Source of the DNA: Dryas octopetala
Taxonomy: Eukaryota; Streptophyta; Magnoliopsida; Rosales; Rosaceae
Assembly (NCBI GenBank): GCA_963921425.1
Contig: OY992834.1
Span: forward strand, 2,976,001 to 3,040,000
Length of the DNA stretch: 64,000 nt
Direction of reading: 5' to 3'
Each line of letters opens with the position of its first letter. The first letter of the stretch is position 1. Made by a program: the position numbers and the translations under genes. The notes under the pieces were generated by a model. It was not told the origin of the DNA. It did not search any database and was given only the letters and a program-made list of their open reading frames with translations. Shown piece by piece: positions 23,853 to 36,554 of this stretch.

Positions 23853-24960
23853 GAGAACAGTTTTGCTCACCTCCTTTAACTCAGGTGTATACTCACCTCC
23901 TATCTAAAATGCTGTCATGTGTTTAAAACATTAACCATGAGTTAATCTATTGTATTTAATTATTTATGATATTATAATGATGAGAGAGAAAAATAATTTG
24001 ACAACTCTTTTCAACTTTTATCCTTATTTTTTATTACTCAACTTTTTTCCACTTTTTTATTACCTATTAATTTTTATTTTTTTTATTTAATTATTTCTAA
24101 TAATTTTTGCTTCTTTTGTTTTTTTGCTCTTCTCCAGTACGCCTCTAGTATCTAAAAAACCATATGCATTTAATAATTTTTGCTTTTTTTTTTTTTTCCT
24201 CTTTTCTAGTATGCCTCCAGTACCCAAAAAATCACATCCAATTTTTTTGGGTCTTCTCATGTATACACATTTTATCTAATTTTTTAATTAATTAAAAAAA
24301 ATAATCCAACAACACTTTTTTTTTTTTTGCCTAAGAATTCTTCTTTCTTGTCTCATACATGACATTTTCAGATCAAACAAATTCTTAGGTCAATCCAAGG
24401 TGTTGCAGCATTTGAAGAGAGAATAATAGTTGCAACGACATAATTTTTTTTTTTTGAACTCATGTAACTTTTTATTGGATTTTCTATGTATGTAAATGAG
24501 TTGTTTTAGATTTTTGTTTGGCCAACATTTTAGATTAAACTTTGCAAATGAGTTTTTTGTTCGAATTGCAAATGTGTTGTTAGAATATTTTTATTTTTTA
24601 ATTAATTAAAAAAATAGATAAATGTGTATACAGGAGAAGATCCAAAAAAAATGGATGTGATTTTTTGAATGCTAGAGGCGTACTGGAAAAGAGCAAAAAA
24701 ACAAAAGAAGTAAAAATTATTAGAAATAATTAAATAAAAGAGAAAGAGAAATTAACGGGTGATAAAAAAAAGTTGAGTAATAAAAGATAAGGATAAAATA
24801 AGAAAAGAGTTGTCAAATTATTTTTCTCTCTCATCATTATAACATCATAAATAATTAAATACAATAGTTAACTCATGATTAGTTTTTTAAACACTTGGCA
24901 GTATTTTAAATGGGAGGTGAGCATACACCTGAGTTAAAAGAGGTGAGCAAAACTGCTCTC
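23853..24960. mobile_element. Foldback Mutator-like MITE, copy 2 (1108 bp)
   Basis: Same family and orientation as 6857-7968, very similar over its whole length, including the duplicated phrase in the left arm. Its own perfect 9-bp TSD, TTCCAAACA, is at 23844-23852 and 24961-24969. It has no transposase. Different TSDs show two separate insertions. Confidence 0.92.
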
Positions 24961-25206
24961 TTCCAAACAAGAAATTAACAAAAATGATTATTATACTAGG
25001 ACAAGCCAAGGAGTAAAATTTCGAAATTTTCGGCGAAATTTCGCCGAAAATTTCGTTTTTTAAGGGTATGTAAATTTTAACATTATACCAAATTAATTTC
25101 GAAAAATTTCGCCGAAATTTTCGAGTCACGGGGTGGGAGGCGCGGGTTCTGGGCGAGTGAGGAGGCTCGAGGCTAGCTGGGCAAGGAGGGAGGAGGCGAG
25201 CGATGG

Positions 25207-25306
25207 GCGCGGACGGTGGATCTGTGCGAGGTGAGGAGCGGCGCGAGGCTGGCTGAGCGCGGACGGTGGATCTGTGCGAGGTGAGGAGCGGCACGAGGCT
25301 GGCTGA
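25207..25306. repeat. 50-bp tandem duplication inside the hAT element
   Basis: Two adjacent 50-base units starting gcgcggacggtggatctgtg, differing at about one base. GC-rich, unlike the surroundings. Confidence 0.85.
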
Positions 25307-25406
25307 GGAAGGAGGGATGAGGCAAGCAGCAGGCGCGGGCGGCGCAGGCGGTGCGGGAGGAGGGCGCAGATCTGGTGGCTGGGGAAGGACTGAAGGAAGG
25401 GAAGAC

Positions 25407-25672
25407 CAGTGGGGGAAGAAGAGGAAAAGAAAAGAAAAAAAGAGGAAGGGCACGGGGGAAGAAGAAGAAAAGGGAGAAAAAGAAAAGAAGAGAAAAGAAA
25501 GGAAAAGGAAAAAAAAAGAAGAGGAAGGGCACGGGGGAAGAAGAGGAAAAGGGAGAAAAAGAAAAGAAGAGAAAAGAAAGGAAAAGGAAAAAAAAAAAAA
25601 AAAGAAGAGAAAAGAAAAAAAAAAGAAAAGAAAAGGAAAGAAAAAAAAGAAGAGAAAAAAAGAAAGAATTAT
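25407..25672. repeat. Polypurine tract of about 265 bp with 78-bp duplication
   Basis: The plus strand is nearly all A and G, with only a few pyrimidines in two gggcacgggg phrases. Two units of about 78 bases start near 25441 and 25519 (gaggaagggcacgggggaag). Such mirror-like purine tracts can adopt triplex DNA. Confidence 0.85.
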
Positions 25673-26346
25673 TTTTTTTTTAAGGTAGATTGAGATTTGG
25701 AGTCTTTAGACAATTGGAAAGAAAAAAAAAAGGTTTGAGATTTTATTTGGGGTTTGATCTGGTCATTTTTGTGTTTCGTTTAGTTATAAACATAAATTAT
25801 GAAAAAGAAATTTATCCCCTTATCATGAAATTTCATTTTCTTAATGGTTTTCCAATTTTGATAATTTGTAAAATTGAAATTTTAAGTAAACAGTTGTCGG
25901 CGCTGCTGCTATCGGATTGGTTCTATTTTAACCCAATTCGGCTTAATTTAACTATCGAAGACCATTTCCAAGTCCCTTTGAGCAAGCTTGCTACTTTTCG
26001 TTGCCACATTAGTGATTTATTCGTGTAATTTTATTATGTAATTATTAATTAGTGAAGTATTTTTTTAACAGTATTGTCTCCGGCGCACATTATATTCATT
26101 ATATATCACATGAAATCTACTATATTATTTAATTTCTTCAATGTTTTTTATCAATGTAGTAGATAATATGTTAAATAAACATATGGTCAAGTTTCATTCA
26201 AAATTTCCATATTTTGATAGCAATTTTCGACGTTTTTTTCTAATTTTATCGAAATCGAAATTTTAATCGAAATTTCCTCGAAAATTTCCGTCGAAATTTT
26301 CATCGAAAATTTCCTCGAAACCGAAATTTTACTCCTTGGGACAAGC

Positions 26347-28755
26347 TAGTAGGATTTTGCTTTCGTGGGTCTGAATTTTAAGGGAAAATATGTTTGTTTG
26401 ATTGTCAAAAGGGAAAGAATGTACTTTCTTCCCAAAACCAAAAGTCATCAACACACGGAAATGATTTTGAAGCCGAGAATAAAGGCGAAGTTACCATGAA
26501 AGCACCTTTACTCAAGGTAGCAGATAGGGATAAAGAGGCCAGTAATATAGTAGAAGCCCATTTTCATGGCGTTGAAATTGTGTGTTATATAGAATTGAAT
26601 AAACGGCAAAGGCCAACCTTCAGTAAGGGACGGCTCGGCCCAATTCATTTTCCGTCTTAATGGCCCCACTTTCTACTAAACCAAAATTATGATCTAGTGG
26701 TTCATCCTCGATTCCACCACTCAACAAACCAATAATAATAACGAAAAACAAAAGATGAAAAACCGTCCTTACTGAATGTACTAAACAAAGGTTTATGTTT
26801 ATCAAATAATTTAAATTACTTTTTGATCAAAAAATAATAATTTAAATTACTCAATTCTTTATTACATTTTCATATGCTTACTGGATATATTGGTTTAGAT
26901 TTCATTGGATATTCATATGGAAATCATGTCAGTTTTTTAATTTTGAGATCCAATAGAATTCTTTAAAATCATTGAAACTAATCAAATTCGATTGAATTAG
27001 ATCATTCAATATGAGCGGATTGCATTTAATTTTGAACACCAAATGAATACCAATTTATAGCACCAATTGGCATTCATGCTAATATTTTTTGACACTTAAA
27101 TTTGATGAGTTCACCTATTAACAATAAAGTTTAAATTTATGAAATCGAAGTTGGCTAATGGAAATGTTCCATATGAATTTCTACTATGTTCAAACTTTAT
27201 CACTAGCGATAGTGAGACTGGATTTAAACTACTGCCATTATCTCCTGGGCTCAATATAGCAGGCGAGTGGGCTAGAGTTGGGCTTATGCAAGCCCAGTTG
27301 AAATTGCAAATAGGGGCCCAGAAAAAAAAAAAAAAGATGGAAATCAATCATAATTTTTATTTTTATTTTTTATCAACAACCATACAAGTTTAAGCTATAC
27401 TCTTGGTATGCAATCTTTCCTCCAGACCTTATGATTGGATATAATTGAAAAGATGTTCTCTTTGTAGAGAATGTATAACACTCAGAATTTTAATATGGAA
27501 TATGGGTTTAGTTTAACAAAATCGATCATAGTCGATCATTAGGAATTGAAAATTAATCAAGGACATTTGTGATAAATTTAAGTTGGAATACCTACTTTAT
27601 TCATGGTTGAACAACTTGAACTTGAACCACAAAGAAAATGGTTTCGCTTACTTTACAAACTAAATTGGCACATGGCCCATGGGGTTACCCTAAACTTAAG
27701 GGCTGGGTATTGGACATTGAGTGATGGAAGAACATGGCTCCTTTCGTTCAAGGAACTATTACTTTCAATGTACATGATCCAATAATATCAAATTACTCAA
27801 CCAAAATTAATTACTTTAATTTAATATCGTACTACATGGGCATCATGCGTACGGAACATCTATATGTTTCTTAATTAATTGCATGCATTTTCTTAATTAC
27901 TATAGAGTCTATAGTCAATGTGGCTTAAATGTGGCCCATAAAAGTACTCACTAGGACCAACTAATGTGTTTGACAAGAGGCGTGTTTAATATTATAAAAA
28001 TTAATTATATACCTACCTTTTGATTTTCTTGGTGATCTTGATTGTACTTCTCCTAGCTATAGCTTGCTAGCGAGTTCCTAAACCGTTAAGTAGTTGAGGA
28101 ATTCAAGCAATCATATGAGTGGCGCGCAATTTCATTCTAATTAATTATCACATTGCATTGTAATATATGTTAGTGTATCAGTGTATGTATGTTTTTCTTC
28201 CACACAAACACATGCATGTATCAATTTAGATATTACTTCATAATTCAAATCCTACAATATTACACTTATAGATCATATTATTAATCAAATTTATCAAAAA
28301 TTAATAGAACCCATTTGCATTGAAATATGCAAAACTATATAACACAAATAATTTTATCATTACAATATACCGTAAGCCCATGCGTGCTCTAACAACATAC
28401 TCCAGTATTTTTAAGATCCAATATACTCCAAAACAATGTCATCCCTCTCAATGTCAAGATTCAATATTATACATATAACATGCATTTTGCATCATCAATG
28501 AAGTATTTACGTTAAGAGACTAATTAAGAATATATATATATATATGATTTGATAGACAATGTTACGTAAAGCCAACATGGTATATCTTGTTTTGCAATCT
28601 TACTCATCATGCATTTACACATACATGTTGTCATCACATCTTTTATATTTCAAACAGGCCAGCCTATCTATCTACTACCCCCTCCTCTTGTTTGTTCCTA
28701 CATAATACAAACCCCAAAGACATGACCCTCACAAACCTCATCATTGACATCAACC
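26347..28755. other. Intergenic region upstream of pectinesterase D
   Basis: 2.4 kb of AT-rich sequence. Small frames at 26394-26660, 27139-27393 and 27603-27785 show no recognisable domain. The last few hundred bases should hold the pectinesterase promoter; a weak tttatattt TATA-like motif is near 28640. Confidence 0.45.
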
Positions 28756-30423
28756 ATGGCCATGAAAACAAGTCTCCTCCTAATCTCAATCCTCGTCTTC
28801 TCTTCCATCTTCCACTCGGCCCTGTCAAGAAGCCACCACCATTCAAACCGCATTCGCACGTGGTGCAACAAAACCCCTCACCCTGAACCATGCAACTACT
28901 GCATGTCTCACAGTCGCCACCACCTCAAACCAAAACATACATCCGAATTTCGAAAAATGATCGTGCAAGTCGCACTCGAGAGAGCTCTCAATGCACGAGC
29001 ATATGCCTCGAATTTTGGCCCAAATTGTGAAAGCAAACCACAAAAGGCCGCATGGGCGGATTGCTTGAAACTCTTCGACCACACCGTCCTCCAGCTCAAC
29101 CACACCCTCCAAGGCTTATCCACCAACAAAAGCTTCACCAATTTCGATGCACAGACTTGGCTCAGCGCTGCCTCCACCAACATCGAAACGTGTCGACTCG
29201 GGTCATTGGAGCTCAACGTTTCAGACTTCATCATGCCCATCACGTCCAACAATGTGTCCGAGCTCATTAGCAACGGTTTGGCAATTGGATCCCAAATTCC
29301 CGACCCGGAAGAAAAAACATACACAGAAGGGTATCCCAATTGGGTTTCGAAACATGACCGGAGGCTGTTGCAAGCTTCAAAAATTAAGGCAAATCTTGTG
29401 GTGGCCAAAGACGGGTCGGGTCATTTTCGGACCGTCCAAGCAGCCTTAGATGTAGCAGCAAAGAGGAGAAAGACTAGTAGGTTTGTTATATATGTGAAGA
29501 GAGGTGTTTACAAAGAGAACATTGAGGTCAGCAGCAATAATAACAACATCATGCTGGTCGGTGATAGCTCGAGATATACAGTAATCACAGGCAGCCGAAG
29601 TGTCAATGGAGGTTCCACCACTTATAATTCTGCCACAGCCGGTAATTAATTAGAATTTGGATTTTCTGCTGTGCTTGTTTTGTTTCGTTTTTATTTAATT
29701 TAAATTTTTAGGAACAATAAATTTTCAGGTATTGACGGGCTTGGCTTCATAGCCCGTGGCATCACATTCAGAAACACGGCCGGTCCGACAAAGGGTCAAG
29801 CTGTGGCGCTCCGATCGGCCTCCGACCTCTCCGTCTTCTACCGCTGTGCATTTCAAGGCTACCAAGACACCCTCATGGTCCACTCTCAACGTCAATTTTA
29901 CAGAGAGTGTTACATCTATGGAACCATAGACTTCATATTTGGTAACGCAGCCGTAGTTTTCCAAAGTTGTATTATTTATGTAAGGAGGCCCTTATGGGGC
30001 CAGGTCAACGTCATCACAGCTCAAGCACGAAACGACCCGTTTCAGAACACAGCTATTTCTTTCCATAACTGTCAAGTTCGGGCCGCGGCTGACTTGAAGC
30101 CCATAGTTGGGGCTGTTAAAACCTATTTGGGCCGGCCCTGGATGCAGTATTCCCGGGTTGTCTTTCTTAAATGTTACTTGGATAGCTTGGTGGACCCAGC
30201 GGGCTGGTTGGAGTGGCAGAAAAGTAATTTTGCTCTCAGCACTTTGTATTATGCTGAGTATAAGAATTTTGGGCCTGCCTCCTCCACCAGATACAGAGTG
30301 AAGTGGCCTGGTTTTCATGTCATTACTAGTGCAAATGTCGCGTCCAAGTTCACCGTCGGTAGCCTTATTTCCGGGCGGTCATGGCTGCCGGCCACTGGAG
30401 TTCCATTCACGTCCGGCCTCTGA
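28756..30423 (+). CDS. PMEI-pectinesterase D (type I pectin methylesterase), 526 aa
   Basis: De-esterifies cell-wall pectin. Exon 1 is 28756-29641 and exon 2 is 29729-30423, separated by an 87-base GT/AG intron. I start at the ATG at 28756 (MAMKTSLLLISILVFSS), which gives a clean signal peptide of about 25 residues. Then comes an N-terminal pectinesterase-inhibitor domain with conserved Cys (WCNKTPHPEPC, NC, WADC, ETC), the RRLLQ processing motif at 202-206, and the catalytic domain from about 212. Active-site residues expected from plant pectinesterases are all present: Gln319, Gln341, Asp342 (YQDTL), Asp363 (GTIDFIFGNA), Arg431 and Trp433 (LGRPW). The usual TAQGR loop reads TAQAR, a small deviation. 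The end LPATGVPFTSGL is typical. It is a diverged paralogue of the two pectinesterases downstream. Confidence 0.94.
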
Positions 30424-31229
30424 TCATGTCCTATATATATGTAATATGTATAGTATAATTGGTTGTACTTAATATTTATTTGTTTTGGGAGAAAGATTAT
30501 TTATATACGTTTGGTGGTTATTGGATTTTTGTACATTATATATAATACATTCTCAAAGAAGAGAAATTATTAAATTAGTTATTGTAATATTGTATTTGGA
30601 TGAACAAATTTGACGAAGAGAATTAATACATGCACTTTCATCTGACATCTATAATTTTGGTTATATATCTTTTAGGAATTACAAAGCATGCATGCATATA
30701 TATAAACCTCAATTGAAAACCCCATATAATAGTAATAACTAATTACTAATTAATGTGCAGAATGTTTGTGAACATCTCCTGCAAGGTTACGCATGTCAAA
30801 ATGCATGGACACCGACTTGATGTGTGAACATGAGATATTTATTTATAGCAGTTGCATGTGCGAGTGTAACGAGTGTTACGCCGAACTTGAAGATTAGAAA
30901 GAACAAATTAACAAAAAAAATACTTTACCAACAAGTCAACAACTAAACACCAAATACGTACTTGATTTATACCAACAACTACCTAATATATATATTCTCT
31001 GAGTGTATATATATATATGTCTTGTAAGTTGTAACAACCATGTAGCTGGATTAAGAAAACATAAGATTGGATTCCTGTACTTGAGTTAATTTAGCTAATA
31101 TATGCATAATTGTGGACGCGCGTACTGAAGGTGCAGATTTAAATGGTGGAGGTTCTCAATAAGTGAGAACTTGCATATATGCATGGGAACAAGTTGCTTG
31201 TCCAAATACTAATTAATATATATATCAAT
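30424..31229. other. 3' flank of pectinesterase D
   Basis: AT-rich untranslated and intergenic sequence. No gene or clear element. Confidence 0.45.
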
Positions 31230-31664
31230 AATGCTAATCGTCTCACTTTTTTTTTTCAACATTTGTATCTCACCTTATGTGTCATTACTTTACTAGACAC
31301 CTTTTTAAGTGTGGGATGGGGCGAATGCGCCGACTCCATATAGTTTTTCAACAATTTGAACCGTCTATTTTTTTAGCCTCTATTTATAGATCATCCTTGT
31401 AAAAAACTAGTCAAATTAGAAATCATTTACCGATTTAACTTTGATCAAATAAATAAACAAACCAAATATTTTTGACAAGACCGTCTATTCATTTGATCAA
31501 AGTTAGATAGACAAATGATTTTTGATTTGGCTAATTTTTTATAAAGATGATCTTTGAATATAGACCTAAAAAATAAAAAGTTCAGATCGTTAAAATACTA
31601 TATAAAATGAGTCCTATGAGAGATCTCACAAATAAAATTATTTATAAAATCCCACAATGATAGA
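31230..31664. mobile_element. Foldback MITE with long inverted arms
   Basis: The left arm (about 31340-31455, ending tttaactttgatcaaat) pairs with the right arm (about 31485-31600, starting atttgatcaaagttagat) over more than 100 bases with mismatches. Outer parts (gtatctcacc on the left, gagatctcac on the right) extend the similarity. I could not fix a TSD, so the borders are approximate. Confidence 0.65.
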
Positions 31665-32576
31665 TGAACAAATTAATTAAATTTAATTGTATATATATAT
31701 ATATTTATAGAAAGTCATTGTACAGATAATTAAGAAAATGTTGCAAAGCATGTTTGTTTAGGAAGAACCGATGAACAATTATTGTCCAGTTGATATACAG
31801 TATAACAGTGGCAGGCTGTAATGCATTTTAATTTATTTTTCTTGAGGAATCGTCCCAACGTTGAAACCATCACAATTATTTTTCCATCGAGAAGAAAAAA
31901 AAAAAGAAACAGTGGGTGCCTACTGCCTACCCATAACGCGTTCTATCGCTGCTTAGAATGTTCAGAGTCAAAGTCAACAACTTAAGAAATAGTCAGACAT
32001 AAACATATCCAGCTATTTGGGCCATTTGGCATAGCCCATGTAATGTAATTTATGAAATGTAATAGGCCGGACAAATATTCTCCGCGATTTTCATGCCCAA
32101 GGCTTCCAAAGTCTTCTATTGCGCGCCCTTATATATAGGTTCTTCTTGGATCCATAGCTGGATCCACTTTCTTTTTTAATCTCTCAATGTTATTTTATTT
32201 TCTTCATATCTCATCCATTGAATTCATATATCAATTTGGGGAAAAATAAATCATATCTAAAGATTTGACATAGATCCTCCCCTTCTCAATCTCTATAATT
32301 AAATTTCTGTCTATGATTTCATCCATGTAAGCTCATCTAAACAGATCCAATGGACTAGTTCAAAAAAAAGTTGAACCCAATGGTTTATTTTTGTTAATTG
32401 AATTTTAATTATGTGGTGGATTATCATGTGAGTAGTATATATTTCTTTTATTTTTCTTCAAATTCCAGAATTTCAGTTGATGAGAAAATAAAATTAATAC
32501 AATTCAAATGAATAAATGATAATCCATAGATCAAACATTAAAATTGATTAATACAATCCAATTTAATTCTGACCAA

Positions 32577-32580
<4 letters not shown>

Positions 32581-32635
<55 letters not shown>
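32581..32635 (+). repeat. (AG)n microsatellite, copy 1
   Basis: Uninterrupted AG dinucleotides for about 54 bases. The equivalent run in copy 2 (44776-44801) is about half as long. Confidence 0.95.
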
Positions 32636-32640
<5 letters not shown>

Positions 32641-32666
32641 TGAAGTTTTTTTTTTTTTTTTTACCA

Positions 32667-33411
32667 CTAGGGCATGTTTGGTACATTGTATTACTCTGGA
32701 TAGGAATAAATAGTCTATGTCAGTTGTTTGGTGTCAACTTGTATTATTTAATTATCTGACTATATAAACTGGACTGAGTTTTTAATACTCTCCTTACCTG
32801 ACTAACTAAGACAACTCACACACCTGAGATTAGATAATACACGCTTAATTATAAAAAAATTGGGAAAACAAAAATACACTAAAAACCAACAGACGCTATT
32901 TTCATCTTCTTCTCTCTAGGGTTCTTCTCTGCTATCTTCTCTACGGGTTATTTTCTTCACTCTTCTCCATGTAACCATCTCTCACTCTCTCTCTATCTCT
33001 CATACTCTCTCCAATATGCTTCTTCTTGCTTCTGTTTCTATGTTCTTCTCTCTTCATCTTCTCTTTCTTTATATATTTCCTCTTTTATGTATGGTGTCTG
33101 ATTATTTCTTCTTATCCTTTCTTTTAGATTTGTTCAATAGATCCTTTTATTACATTTTTTTGGGAATTAGGTTATGATTTTTTTCTTCAAAGTTTTGCTT
33201 GGGCGGTGTTTTTCTTTAATTTTCACTAAGTTATTAAAGAATTTTAAAAAATAGTATGATTCGCTGCTATCCGATGGAGCACCAAATACAGTATAACTTA
33301 GTCATACTGTTTATCTGAAACAGTACCAAAACAGTCAGTACTTTCCAGAACAGATTAATATTATCCAACAGAAATTAATCAGTACAGTCCGACGTACCAA
33401 ACAAGCCCTAG
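32667..33411. mobile_element. TIR element with pyrimidine-rich interior, copy 1
   Basis: Ends CTAGGGCATGTTTGGTA and the complement of CTAGGGCTTGTTTGGTA, a 17-base TIR of the kind seen in plant MITEs. No clear TSD. The interior at 32900-33110 is a long CT-rich stretch resembling a gene leader (tctctctagggttcttctct), perhaps a captured promoter/5' end. It is present in both block copies (see 44830-45600), so it predates their divergence. Confidence 0.7.
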
Positions 33412-34294
33412 GAGTCTAAGCTTCTATCGGGCACTAGCTTCTATTAGATATTCACGTATATGACTCAATTTGTTATTTTATCAAAAAAATATGACCACCT
33501 ATGTACAATAATTTTTTGGTTTACAATAAACTAGACCATGAGGTACGCCATTGGAATTATATATATAAGGAATTGTTTGGTTGTGAGGCTTCTATGCAGT
33601 TCCATTATAAAATCATTTTAGCCCTAATATCATATTCCAGCAAAGGATAAGCTTATAATGTGTTAATTAGTTGGGAACTGGCCGGGATATATTCATTCAT
33701 GTATAGAATTGAATCAATTAACAAGCATATATATACGCGTGAACTGTGGCCTAGGAGAGATGGACTGGCACGTTCTAATTAAAATCATATCCACGGACCA
33801 CCATTAATTCTTCATAATCTGTGTATGTTTGAAGAGAATATTACACGTACAGTGCAGGCCGCGTTCTTAAATATAAAAATTATTAATTATATATGTCTTT
33901 TATATGATGCAGTCAATTCAATTGCTTGACATGTTCTTTTGTGAGTCTGTCAAGATAGTACACCTAGAATATGTTATAACTAGGAGAAATTATTCTATAA
34001 CTAGAATATGTGATGGCATCAATATTGGTTGCGTATAGGACATCATAATTGATATATAATAAGAAATTATTCAATAATAAGATAAACATCAAGTATCTCT
34101 TTGTGTTCTTCTTATATATTAAATTTTCATATATTTCAATTTATATATTCGCTTACTATCTGCCTCCATGTATTCATACTAACAACCTCAAACCTCTCTG
34201 TCACTACGTATGTTGTATGTACCCGGCCCCCTATATATATATCCCACTTCTTATTTCTTAGCTACAAACCAATTCAAACCTAAACAAGCCAACC
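33412..34294. other. Upstream region of pectinesterase E
   Basis: Promoter side of pectinesterase E. A TATA box lies at 34232-34242. The remainder is AT-rich without a recognised element. Confidence 0.5.
34232..34242 (+). promoter_or_regulatory. TATA box of pectinesterase E
   Basis: ccccCTATATATATAtccc sits 53-63 bases before the start codon in a C-rich context, a good core-promoter fit. Confidence 0.65.
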
Positions 34295-36554
34295 ATGGCC
34301 ATTAACCCAATTACTTCATTCATTCTATGCGTGTCCTTTGCTTTTCTATTTTCATTAGCCCTGTCTAAGGAGACCAATGTACTCTCCACCGGCATAGATT
34401 GGTGGTGCAATAAAACCCCATACCCCGAAACTTGCAAATACACCTTCAGCCATGACCAAAAAAACAGCTTCGCCCCCAAACAAATGTCCGACTTCAAAAA
34501 ACTTGCGGTCCAAGTCGCATTGGAGCAAACCCTGAAAGCCCAAAGCCACAACAAGTGGCTAGGGTCTAAGTGCAGAAACGACAAAGAAAAGGCTGCATGG
34601 GCTGACTGCTTGACCCTCTACCAAGAAACCATCACCGCTCTCAACCAAACCATGGACCCCGCCACCAAGTGCACCGACTACGACGTCCAGACCTGGCTCA
34701 GCACAGCCCTCACCAACCTCGAGACATGTCGGGCCGGGTTCAAGGAGCTCGGGGTCTCGGACTTTGTGCTGCCCCTCATGTCCAACAATGTTTCCAAGCT
34801 CATAAGCAACACTTTGTCCATTGGCAACGTGTCGAATATTCCACCAGTGACTCACAGATACAAGGAGGGTTTTCCGAGTTGGTTTTCGCCGAAAAACCGG
34901 AGGCTTTTGCAGTCAACACCGGCTGCGGACGTAGTGGTGGCGCAAGACGGGTCGGGGAACTACAAGACCATAAAAGAGGCGTTGGATGCGGCGAAGAAGA
35001 GGAGTGGGAGTAACAGGTTTGTGATACGTGTGAAGAGTGGGGTTTATAAGGAGAACCTTGAAATCAAACTCAAGAATATTTTTCTGCTTGGAGATGGGAT
35101 GAGGTATACCTTTATCACCGGTAGCCGCAGTGTTGTGGGAGGTTCCACAACTTTCAACTCTGCAACAGTTGGTAAGCTTTTTCTCTCTCACACACACAAA
35201 CTTAATTATGAATTGTCAAAACTCAAAACTCAAACAAGCGGCGGAAATTGTTGGTTTTCAACTTTTCAACTTTTGAACAAGAAAAAAATAGATAAATAAA
35301 ATAAAAGATAGAGGGTTGAAAAATTGGTAATCTCCAAACAAGAGAGGGTTAATTAATCTATATAGACTTAAAAGATATAATTTTGAATTTATAGCATTTT
35401 CTAAAGACTTATTTAGGGAAGAATTTTTTGGTATAACCCTCACTAGAACATGATATATTTATTAATATGATAATGGAATAGTATAAACTTGGTGCCCACT
35501 CATGTTATAACATGTAGATTACTAACATTACGAAACTATTTTAAGAGTTTTTGTAAAAACCATTTTGGAAGGAAGCGCTTATCTAGTAAGCATTAGAAAT
35601 AGGTTTTCTTGGCTTCTAAAAACAAAATATCAAACCATCCCTGAGAACTAGCTAGATTTTCTAAATATAAGAGCAGTATTATTTATATTTAAATCTCACA
35701 TTTAATAAAAAGAAATATACAAGAAGGAAACATTTCTCATATAGAAGTGGTCAAGGAAGACTTAATTTTGAATCATTGAAATATACCAATAAACATATTG
35801 TATGATTTGTAATTGTCTGTAGTTAATATTTCTAACTCTTAATTGTTACTGTGTAATTACAGCGGTAACTGGCGAAGGCTTCATTGCACGCGGCATCACA
35901 TTCCGCAACACAGCCGGTCCAGAGAACCACCAAGCCGTGGCCCTCCGGTCCGGCGCCGACCTCTCGGTCTTCTACCGCTGCGGCTTCGAAGGCTACCAGG
36001 ACACCCTCTACGCCCACTCCAACCGACAGTTCTACAAAGAGTGCTACGTCTACGGCACTGTCGACTTCATCTTCGGCAACGCCGCCGTCGTCCTCCAGAA
36101 CTGCATGATCTACGCCCGAAAACCCATGCAAGGACAAAAGAACACCATCACGGCACAGGGTCGGACCGACCCGAATCAGGCCACGGGCATTTCGATCCAT
36201 GACTCCCGGGTCATGGCGACGAACGACCTTAAACCGGTGGTGGGCTCGGTCGAGACGTTCTTGGGAAGGCCGTGGAAGGAGTACTCGCGGACCGTTTTTC
36301 TGCAGACTTACCTTGACACTTTGGTGGACCCCGCTGGGTGGCTGGAGTGGGATGGCAATTTTGCCCTCACCACTTTGTATTATGGAGAGTACAAGAATAC
36401 TGGGCCGGGTTCTTCCACTTCTGCCCGGGTTAACTGGGGCGGGTATCGTGTGATAACGAGCGCATCGGAAGCTTCCATGTTCACAGTGAACAACTTCATT
36501 GGTGGAAACTCGTGGTTGCCTGCAACTGGTCTGCCGTTCACTAGTGGGCTATGA
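34295..36554 (+). CDS. PMEI-pectinesterase E, 522 aa
   Basis: Type I pectin methylesterase, secreted. Exon 1 is 34295-35171, a 691-base GT/AG intron follows, and exon 2 is 35863-36554. Signal peptide about residues 1-24 (ITSFILCVSFAFLFSLALS). The inhibitor domain has Cys38, 47, 93, 105 and 145. The RRLLQ processing motif is at 202-206. Catalytic residues Gln316, Gln338, Asp339, Asp360, Arg428 and Trp430 are all present (HQAVALR, YQDTLYAH, GTVDFIFGNA, LGRPWKEYS). It ends LPATGLPFTSGL. It is almost identical to pectinesterase F: the protein differences I see are Lys227 here against Gln, and Asn483 here against Ser. The third position codons of exon 2 are markedly GC-rich compared with the AT-rich intron. 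The first exon would read on for 42 codons into the intron if unspliced. Confidence 0.95.

Larger units (their letters stand above)
25007..26338. mobile_element. hAT-type non-autonomous element, 1332 bp
   Basis: Ends are CAAGGAGTAAAATTTCG and its complement. A perfect 8-bp TSD, GGACAAGC, is at 24999-25006 and 26339-26346. Both ends carry multiple AAATTTCG(C)CGAAATTT-like subterminal repeats, usual for hAT transposase binding. No transposase is seen. The interior is GC-rich at 25130-25380 and almost pure purine on the plus strand at 25407-25670. The basic, Lys/Glu-rich frames over the purine stretch are artefacts of composition. Confidence 0.88.

Noticed and set aside
25173..25693. Long Lys/Glu- and Phe/Pro-rich frames on both strands
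   Set aside because: Low-complexity purine tract inside a hAT element; stop-free by composition only.
26600..26800. Possible hAT remnant with ggacggctcgg similar to the ends at 53700
   Set aside because: Only about ten bases match, with no partner end and no TSD.
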